From Microlunatus soli (GTDB lineage Bacteria > Actinomycetota > Actinomycetes > Propionibacteriales > Propionibacteriaceae), in the NCBI RefSeq assembly GCF_900105385.1, contig NZ_LT629772.1, forward strand, positions 2,976,001-3,040,000: a DNA stretch of 64,000 nucleotides, read 5' to 3'. Made by a program: the position numbers and the translations under genes. Position 1 is the first letter of the stretch, and the number at the start of each line of letters is the position of its first letter. The notes below the pieces were generated by a model. That model searched no databases and was not told the DNA's origin. It worked only from the letters and a program-made list of their open reading frames with translations. Positions 58,621 to 64,000 of this stretch are shown piece after piece.

Positions 58621-59522
58621 CCACCGGCACGATCGCGAGTACGCCGAAGTCCGTTCGATCGTCGTCCGCCGGCAACGCGCCGCCGCGCCGCCGGAAGCGG
58701 CCGGGCAGGATCCGTCGGATCATCACCTATGTCGTCCTGACCCCGGTCAGCCTGATATGGATCTACCCGTTCATCTGGATGATGTCGGCCTCGGTCAAGC
58801 CGAACAGCAAGGTGTTCGCCGACCTGGGGATCTTCCCGACCAAGTTCTTCTTCTCCAACTACGCCGAGGCGTGGGTGAACGGCAACATCGGCCGATTCTT
58901 CATCAACAGCGTGGTGGTGTCGGTCGGCGGCGTGATCATCGTCGTGCTGACCACCGCCTCGATGGGGTACGTCCTGGGCCGCTATCGCTTCCCGGGCAAG
59001 AAGATCGTCATCGCGACGCTGGCCGGGCTGGCCATCCTGCCGCAGGGCTACACGATCATCCCGATCTTCGATCTGATCGACTCGCTGCATCTGGACGGCA
59101 CCCTGTTCGGCATCATCATCGCCGAGAGCGGGTCGGCCCACATCATCCAGTTACTGCTCTACGCAGGATACTTCGCGCAGCTGCCGGCAGCCTTGGAGGA
59201 ACAGGCCAAGATCGACGGTGCCGGCTACTTCCGGATCTTCTTCACCATCTTCCTGCCGTTGGCGGCACCGGCGACCGCAACCGTGATCATCCTGCAGTTC
59301 ATCGCCAGCTGGAACGACTTCCTGCTGCCGCTGGTGCTGACCCTGAGCCAACCCGATCTGCAGACGTTGGCCGTCGGGGTGTACAGCTTCCAGGGGGAGA
59401 ACATGACCGACTACGCGCAGATGTCGGCTGCCAGCACGATCAGCCTGGTGCCGGTGATCGTGGTCTTCCTGTTCTTCCAACGCTATTTCGTCGAAGGCCT
59501 GGCCGGCGCCGTCAAACAGTGA
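58617..59522 (+). CDS. Carbohydrate ABC importer permease (MalG/UgpE type)
   Basis: 301 residues. A basic N-terminus is followed by six helices ('IITYVVLTPVSLIWIYPFIWMMSASVK', and so on). The EAA loop reads 'EEQAKIDGAGYFRIFFTIFLPLAAPA'. The ATG overlaps the preceding stop by 4 nt; the frame is open further upstream, but that part is a shadow of the first permease gene. It pairs with that permease to form the channel. Confidence 0.94.
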   Translation: MTTGTIASTPKSVRSSSAGNAPPRRRKRPGRIRRIITYVVLTPVSLIWIYPFIWMMSASVKPNSKVFADLGIFPTKFFFSNYAEAWVNGNIGRFFINSVVVSVGGVIIVVLTTASMGYVLGRYRFPGKKIVIATLAGLAILPQGYTIIPIFDLIDSLHLDGTLFGIIIAESGSAHIIQLLLYAGYFAQLPAALEEQAKIDGAGYFRIFFTIFLPLAAPATATVIILQFIASWNDFLLPLVLTLSQPDLQTLAVGVYSFQGENMTDYAQMSAASTISLVPVIVVFLFFQRYFVEGLAGAVKQ

Positions 59523-59568
59523 GCCAGGCTCCCGTTCCACCCGTCATCACCAGCCACGAAGGAGAAAA

Positions 59569-61008
59569 GTGTCCGACCCGGACCGTCCGAACATCGTCTT
59601 CATCCTCACCGATGATCATGCCGCGCATGCGATCAGTGCCTACGGCAGTCGTGTCAACAGCACCCCCAACATGGACCGGATCGCCGCCGACGGCGCCCGG
59701 CTGGACGCCTGCTACTGCACGAACTCGATCTGCTCGCCGTCCCGGGCGACGATCCTGTCCGGCACCTACAGCCACGTCAACGGCGTCAAGTCGATCTTCG
59801 ACGAGATCGAGTATCGGGTGCCCAACTTCACCGGCTGCCTGCGACAGGCCGGCTACCGGACGGCACTGTTCGGCAAGTGGCATCTCGGCCATCGACCGGA
59901 GAATCTGCCCCGGGCGGAGGACTTCGATGCCTGGCAGGTGTTCCCCGGCCAGGGCGACTACAACGATCCGGTGATGATCACCGCCGAAGGCGAGCGTCAG
60001 GTGTCGGGTTACGCGACCGACATCGTCACCGATCTCAGCCTGGACTGGCTCGACCAGCAGCCCGACGGGCAGCCGTTCTGCCTGATGGTGCATCACAAGG
60101 CGCCGCACCGTCCCTGGGTGCCCGACCCCAAGCACGCCGACCTGTATCCGGTCGGTTCGATCCCCGAACCGGACACCCTGTTCGACGACTACGCGACCCG
60201 CGGCCGCGCAGCGCACGAAGCGACGATGCGGATCGCCGATCACCTGCCACCGAGCGACATCAAGGAGCAGCAGATCCCGGCCGAATTGATCGGCGAGGAA
60301 CATCGGACCGAGCGGACCCGCTGGTTCTATCAGCGTTACATGCGGGACTATCTGCAGACCGTGCAGTCGGTGGACGACAACGTCGGGCGGGTGCTGGACT
60401 ACCTCAATGATCATGATCTGGGCCGGAACACGATCGTGGTCTACACCTCCGACCAGGGCTTCTTCCTCGGTGATCACGGCTGGTACGACAAACGCTTCAT
60501 CTACGACGAGTCGCTACAGATGCCGTTCTTGATCAAGTGGCCGGAGCGGATCGTGGCCGGTAGCCGGATCGACGAGATCATCACCAACGCCGACTTCGCC
60601 GCAACCTTCCTGCAGGCCTGCGGGCTGGACCCCGCCGAGGTGTTGCCGACCTCCCAGGGACGCAGTGCGCTACCGGTGTTGCTCGGCGATACTCCGGACG
60701 ATTGGCCGACGTCGATGTACTACCGCTACTGGGAACACGACGATCCGAACCACCACGCCTGGTCGCACTACGGCGTCCGCACCGCCACCCACAAGTTGGT
60801 CTACTTCTACGCCGCCGGACTGGGCACCACCGGCGCATCGGACAAGATCTACCCGCCGGAGTGGGAGCTCTACGACCTGGTCGCCGATCCGCAGGAACTG
60901 AACAACGTCGCCGATGATCCAAGCTACGCAGGGATCCGTGCCGAGTTGGAAACCGAACTGGCCAGGCTGCAGCAGCACTACCAGGACGAGCCCTACCTTC
61001 CCGTCTGA
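59569..61008 (+). CDS. Type I sulfatase in a carbohydrate importer operon
   Basis: 479 residues. 'MSDPDRPNIVFILTDDHAAHAISAYG' supplies the metal-binding Asp pair. The formylglycine motif is C55-S-P-S-R59. 'GYRTALFGKWHLG' and 'VVYTSDQGFFLGDHGW' complete the active site. There is no signal peptide, so it would act on sugars after uptake by the adjacent importer. It shows only the family motifs in common with the sulfatase at 3444-4928. The GTG start has AAGGAG about 4 nt upstream. It ends just before a strong palindromic hairpin. Confidence 0.94.
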   Translation: MSDPDRPNIVFILTDDHAAHAISAYGSRVNSTPNMDRIAADGARLDACYCTNSICSPSRATILSGTYSHVNGVKSIFDEIEYRVPNFTGCLRQAGYRTALFGKWHLGHRPENLPRAEDFDAWQVFPGQGDYNDPVMITAEGERQVSGYATDIVTDLSLDWLDQQPDGQPFCLMVHHKAPHRPWVPDPKHADLYPVGSIPEPDTLFDDYATRGRAAHEATMRIADHLPPSDIKEQQIPAELIGEEHRTERTRWFYQRYMRDYLQTVQSVDDNVGRVLDYLNDHDLGRNTIVVYTSDQGFFLGDHGWYDKRFIYDESLQMPFLIKWPERIVAGSRIDEIITNADFAATFLQACGLDPAEVLPTSQGRSALPVLLGDTPDDWPTSMYYRYWEHDDPNHHAWSHYGVRTATHKLVYFYAAGLGTTGASDKIYPPEWELYDLVADPQELNNVADDPSYAGIRAELETELARLQQHYQDEPYLPV

Positions 61009-61025
61009 TCGAGCCACCCCCAACC

Positions 61026-61086
61026 GCCGACCCGTCAGTTCCTCCCCGACACGCCGGGCGTGTCGGGGAGGAACTGACGGGTCGGC
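61026..61086. terminator. Perfect 29-bp palindrome after the sulfatase gene (repeat copy 1)
   Basis: The arms at 61026-61054 and 61058-61086 are perfectly complementary around a 3-nt loop, with core GACCCGTCAGTTCCTCC. The pairing extends imperfectly outward through CCCCCAA. It lies between convergent genes and would terminate both. A diverged copy is found at 62475-62531, so it is also a dispersed repeat. Confidence 0.85.
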
Positions 61087-61109
61087 CGGGTTTGGGGGTC
61101 CTGCGGGCG

Positions 61110-62294
61110 CTATTCCTTGGCGAGCTTGATCGTGACGAATCGCGGACGGTTGTTGTTGGCGTCGGCCAACAGGTCGTCACCGTTGCCGCTGTTCACGTTG
61201 TAGCAGATGATCAACTCGCCGGGCTTGCTGATCGCCGGATGCGCGGCAACGTTGTACGGCGCATAGATGTTGCCGACACCACCCTCGGGTGCGGTGTAGA
61301 CAGCGGTCCGCTCGGTGAAGGGTCCGACCGGGGTGGGTGCGCTCGCGACGTAGATCTTGTGATCGGTGAAGATCGACGCCGAGGTGGTGGTCAGGACGAA
61401 CCGGCCGTCCACCGGAGTCACGCTGTACGACGCTCCGAGGTCCGGGACCAGGGGGCCGGCCGCAGCCGGGTCGGCAGACCAGGAACTGCCGGTCCAGAAG
61501 TCCCAGTCCTTGTCAACCAGATGCCCGACCCGGGCCCGGGCGACGTACATCGTGCTGTCCTTCTCGCCGTAGATGTAGGTGTAGCCAGCACAGCGAACGA
61601 GTTCGTTACCCCAGTTGACCGTGCCGGGCTCACCGTAGGTCCGGACGATCGACTCGACGGTGAAGTCCTTGCTGTAGGTGACGATGTCGCTGCCCAGCCA
61701 GCCGAAGTTCCACGGCGGATCGCCGTCGGTCTTGCCGATCCGGCCCTGGAAGACGCGGAGCTTGCCGCCGTCGACGATGCCGTCGGCGTTCCAGTACCAG
61801 GGATCGCCGTCGACGCCGTCGGGTGGTGAGGCGATCGATTCCGGCGCGGCCTGGGTGCCGCCGGTGATCGTGGTGTCGGGCAATCCGTCCCGGCCCGCCG
61901 GCAGGATCGATCCGTGGATGAAGCCCGGCTCGGTCATGCTCTCGTCGGCGTTGACCGGTCCGAGGAAGGTGTCGTTCATCAGCCAGGCGACCTTGTGGCC
62001 GGGCAGTTCGGCGGAATAGACGCCGTCGGAGGCGGCCCAGCCGCCCTTGTTCGCCCAGCCGCCGCCGCTGTTGCCGAAGGCGCGGAAGGCCTGGGTCAGC
62101 TCGGTGTTGGCGGTCGCGGTGGGCTTCAGCACCGCGCCGGTGTCACCGGTGGCGCACGATCCCAGGTCACCGACGGCCGTTGGGGCGTCGGCTGGGTTCG
62201 AGGTGTCTGCTCGGGCCGGCAGGCCGACCAGCGCGACGGTGGCGACGCCGGCCAGCAGGGCCGCGCCGAGCGCGGGTCGAGGTCGGATTCTCAT
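61110..62294 (-). CDS. Secreted DUF4185-like beta-propeller protein
   Basis: 394 residues. A Sec signal peptide 'MRIRPRPALGAALLAGVATVALVGLPARA' is followed by a domain rich in Asp/Gly/Trp motifs ('HKVAWLMNDTFLG', 'WYWNADGIVDGGKLRVFQGR', 'RFVLTTTSASIFTDHKIYVASAPTPVGPF'). These are reminiscent of five-bladed propellers such as DUF4185 and GH43-like proteins. It probably binds or cleaves an extracellular polysaccharide; no catalytic set was confirmed. A good promoter with a palindromic site lies upstream, and the gene is bracketed by two copies of a palindromic repeat. Confidence 0.78.
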   Translation of the reverse strand: MRIRPRPALGAALLAGVATVALVGLPARADTSNPADAPTAVGDLGSCATGDTGAVLKPTATANTELTQAFRAFGNSGGGWANKGGWAASDGVYSAELPGHKVAWLMNDTFLGPVNADESMTEPGFIHGSILPAGRDGLPDTTITGGTQAAPESIASPPDGVDGDPWYWNADGIVDGGKLRVFQGRIGKTDGDPPWNFGWLGSDIVTYSKDFTVESIVRTYGEPGTVNWGNELVRCAGYTYIYGEKDSTMYVARARVGHLVDKDWDFWTGSSWSADPAAAGPLVPDLGASYSVTPVDGRFVLTTTSASIFTDHKIYVASAPTPVGPFTERTAVYTAPEGGVGNIYAPYNVAAHPAISKPGELIICYNVNSGNGDDLLADANNNRPRFVTIKLAKE

Positions 62295-62375
62295 GTCAGG
62301 TGGTTTCCCCTCTGGCGCTCACCATCGATCTGACCGGCGCCCGATGGCGCTCACGAGTCGGCGTGGGAGACACAA

Positions 62376-62432
62376 TGTCAACGTTGTCATCGGCTTCGTC
62401 GGAACACTATGGGAGGCCCACGACGCTGTCAA
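62376..62432 (-). promoter_or_regulatory. Sigma-70 promoter plus LacI-type operator for the DUF4185 gene
   Basis: On the minus strand TTGACA (62432-62427) and TAGTGT (62409-62404) are separated by exactly 17 bp. Downstream of the expected start, at 62376-62389, is the near-palindrome TGTCAACGTTGTCA with core CAACGTTG, the form of a LacI-family operator. No LacI gene is present in this window. Confidence 0.7.
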
Positions 62433-62474
62433 CCAGCTGATCACTACGGCTGACACCGCGTCCGCCCCAACCCG

Positions 62475-62531
62475 CCGACCCGTCAGTTTCTCCCGCAGTT
62501 TCGCGGTGTGTCGCGGAGGAATTGACGGGTC
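62475..62531. repeat. Diverged palindromic repeat (copy 2)
   Basis: CCGACCCGTCAGTTTCTCCC on the left faces GGAGGAATTGACGGGTC on the right, and both arms resemble the perfect palindrome at 61026-61086. It lies upstream of the DUF4185 gene, so the two copies bracket that gene and its promoter. Confidence 0.75.
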
Positions 62532-62686
62532 ACCCCTGGACGAAGAGGTCGACCCGGCCGGAACGCACCCTCAGATCGCGACCGGCTCGATCTCGAGTTC
62601 GTGCGCCTTCTCCGGCCGCGCCCGCCCGGCTCCGACTGGGCCCCGTCCGGCCTGCAGCGGATCGATGGTTCGCCCCGCTCGACCTC

Positions 62687-62692
62687 TAGACT
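62687..62692 (+). promoter_or_regulatory. Candidate -10 box of a leaderless gene
   Basis: TAGACT ends 7 nt before the GTG at 62700, and no ribosome site is present. The arrangement matches that before several other genes in the window. Confidence 0.45.
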
Positions 62693-62699
62693 GCGTGCC

Positions 62700-63398
62700 G
62701 TGGATGGGACCGAACGCGGGCGGGTGTGGATCGACGAGACCCCGCCGCAGGACTGGGCGGCCCCGCAGCTGGTGCACGACTTCCCGGCCGATCCGGGTCC
62801 GCGGCATTCGAAATGGATGACCCGCGGGATCCCGATCTTGGTGATCGTTCTGGTGCTGGTGGCGATCTGGGCGCTCGGCGGATTCAGGACCCGGCAGGAT
62901 CGCGCCACGGTGCTGCAGCCGGGTCAGCATTTCACCAATGGCGCCTACGTCCTGACCCTTGATCGGGCGACCGTCCAACGCAAGAAGGGCTACGGCGACG
63001 ACCCGTACATCCAGGAGCTCGTCGTGCACGGCACGGCCAAGAACATCTGGACCGAGACGGCGCGGCCCGACGGCCGATGGTTCCTGGCCACCAACGATCA
63101 CCAGAGCTCCATCAAGGAAGGCGAACTGGTCTCGATCGATTACGGCGACGACGCCCCGTCCGACACCCCCGACGACCTGACACCGGGGCTGCCGGCGATG
63201 CCGATCACCGTCGACTTCGAGTTCGCCGACACGTTCCGGCCCGAACACAAGTCGATCATCGTCGCGATGCGCGGAATCGATTACAGCAACCACTCCGTCA
63301 CGACCACCAGTGATGAGAAGACCTGGGGACCGAGCAACAACGGCAGCTTCCGCGTCCGGCTGCCGGTCACCGTCCTTCCGGCCGACGACGACTACTGA
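62700..63398 (+). CDS. Membrane-anchored protein of unknown function
   Basis: 232 residues. A short cytoplasmic part precedes one helix ('GIPILVIVLVLVAIWALGGF', ~42-61). A beta-rich external domain follows, with 'LQPGQHFTNGAYVLTLDRATVQRKKGYGDD', 'VHGTAKNIWTETARPDGRWF' and 'FRVRLPVTVLPADDDY'. This order (helix, then a DUF4352-like sandwich) is common in actinobacterial surface proteins. It is convergent with a similar-looking gene at 63439, and the two may be distant paralogues. GTG 62700 is chosen for the -10 box 7 nt upstream. Confidence 0.75.
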   Translation: MDGTERGRVWIDETPPQDWAAPQLVHDFPADPGPRHSKWMTRGIPILVIVLVLVAIWALGGFRTRQDRATVLQPGQHFTNGAYVLTLDRATVQRKKGYGDDPYIQELVVHGTAKNIWTETARPDGRWFLATNDHQSSIKEGELVSIDYGDDAPSDTPDDLTPGLPAMPITVDFEFADTFRPEHKSIIVAMRGIDYSNHSVTTTSDEKTWGPSNNGSFRVRLPVTVLPADDDY

Positions 63399-63438
63399 TC
63401 GACCGTTGGCGGCGCCGACACCGTGCGCGAGCCGAGGA

Positions 63439-64000
63439 TCAGGCCGGCCGCAGCACCTTGGTCGGTGCCGACGAGGCCGGATCGGGAGTGGCCAGGCCGT
63501 AGATCCTGTCCTTGAACCGGGCCGGGACCTCGAACACCTGCTCCAGCCGCCACGGCTTCTTCGGAGTGATCGGGTGGTCGTAGTCGCCGCAGTACTGCGG
63601 CAACTTCCGGTTGTAGAAGGAGGTCTGCGGCTCCCAGGCGCGGCGGTCGTCCGACACCAGCAGGAGCGAGCACGGCACGGTCTCCATCTTGCGCGGGATC
63701 GTGACCTCCACCTCCGCGACCACCCAGATCGCTCCGGCCGCCGCCGGATGCGTCTCCTCCCCATCGGTCACGGTCTCGGTCTGTCGCAGTGCGACCACCC
63801 GGTAGGTGGTGTCGTCGATGGTCGACGACGCTCCGGGCGGGAGCTGTTCGAAGCGCTCGTAGGTGTGCGCACCGGCATAGGTGACCCAGACCGCGAGGAA
63901 GATGATCACCAGGCAGAACGCCATCCCGGCCACCACCCAGGAACGGGAACGTTCGGACAGGGAGCCCTCCCGGAAGGAGCGCTCGCGGGGTTGCGTCGCG
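63439..64000 (-). CDS. Membrane-anchored protein of unknown function (5' end beyond the window)
   Basis: The frame is open to the window edge. A GTG at 63936 would give 165 residues, but 'SFREGSLSERSRSW' directly upstream reads like a genuine cytoplasmic segment, so the start is probably outside. One helix ('AGMAFCLVIIFLAVWVTYAG') is followed by an external domain with 'YRVVALRQTETVTDGEE' and 'AIWVVAEVEVTIPRKMETVPCSLLL', and a Cys pair that may form a disulfide. The architecture mirrors the convergent neighbour at 62700. Function unknown. Confidence 0.7.
   Translation of the reverse strand, partial: ATQPRERSFREGSLSERSRSWVVAGMAFCLVIIFLAVWVTYAGAHTYERFEQLPPGASSTIDDTTYRVVALRQTETVTDGEETHPAAAGAIWVVAEVEVTIPRKMETVPCSLLLVSDDRRAWEPQTSFYNRKLPQYCGDYDHPITPKKPWRLEQVFEVPARFKDRIYGLATPDPASSAPTKVLRPA

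Noticed and set aside
1-64000. CRISPR arrays, insertion sequences or prophage genes
   Set aside because: No regularly spaced direct repeats, transposase or phage structural genes were seen on either strand. The tandem repeats found are short coding or intergenic ones.

Overview
The window is high-GC DNA from a chromosome of a Gram-positive actinobacterium. A member of the Propionibacteriales close to Microlunatus is my best guess; this rests on gene content, not on a database match. The evidence is gyrB-gyrA followed by a DUF3566 membrane protein and tRNA-Ile(GAU), a DLW-39 peptide, a DUF2630 protein, an SCO6880-type conjugation protein, frequent GTG starts, and several genes with a TANNNT-like -10 box only 6-7 nt before the start codon, which suggests leaderless mRNAs. 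Genes are dense, and many operons use ATGA or GTGA overlaps.

Layout. 1-6.8 kb: a truncated AAA ATPase, a LysR regulator divergent from an MFS exporter, a DUF2630 protein, a sulfatase, an HxlR regulator divergent from a ketopantoate-reductase-like protein, and DLW-39. 7.0-12.8 kb: a histidine kinase and response regulator followed by a MacB/FtsX-type ABC exporter. 12.9-21 kb: an NmrA-like protein, a type II NADH dehydrogenase, a DinB-like protein, a SigJ-type sigma factor, a DUF2207 membrane protein and a serine hydrolase. 21.1-27.4 kb: a six-gene dipeptide uptake operon that also encodes an M55 D-aminopeptidase. 27.6-32.4 kb: a decayed aldo/keto reductase, an SDR, a double-headed MerR regulator and a three-gene ABC-2 exporter.

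32.4-44.4 kb is the most unusual part: two divergent operons of a type IV secretion/conjugation-like machine. Leftward are a transglycosylase-NlpC/P60 cell-wall enzyme, a lipoprotein and a large disordered MinD/ParA-like ATPase. Rightward are a DUF6668 protein, a pilin-like small membrane protein, an SCO6880-family protein, a VirB4-like ATPase, a VirD4-like coupling protein and a DUF4913 protein. No relaxase, integrase or replication gene is visible. The MinD-like ATPase is interrupted inside its Walker A motif by a 399-residue intein with the hallmarks of the rare class 3 type (Ala1, a Trp/Cys/Thr set, a LAGLIDADG endonuclease) plus an extra Cys/His cluster.

44.4-54.5 kb: a MerR-SDR operon with a textbook MerR operator, two small genes of unknown role, DUF192 and DUF1990 proteins, tRNA-Ile, DUF3566, gyrA and gyrB. 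54.8-64 kb: a GntR repressor divergent from a carbohydrate ABC importer and a second sulfatase, which together look like a sulfated-glycan utilisation locus; then a secreted DUF4185 propeller protein flanked by two copies of a palindromic repeat, and two small membrane-anchored proteins.

Several intergenic gaps hold long (about 145-170 bp) imperfect palindromes, at 3280-3439, 5026-5175, 15408-15560 and 15564-15730, that no gene explains. All coordinates, start sites and family names were worked out by reading; no similarity search was run.
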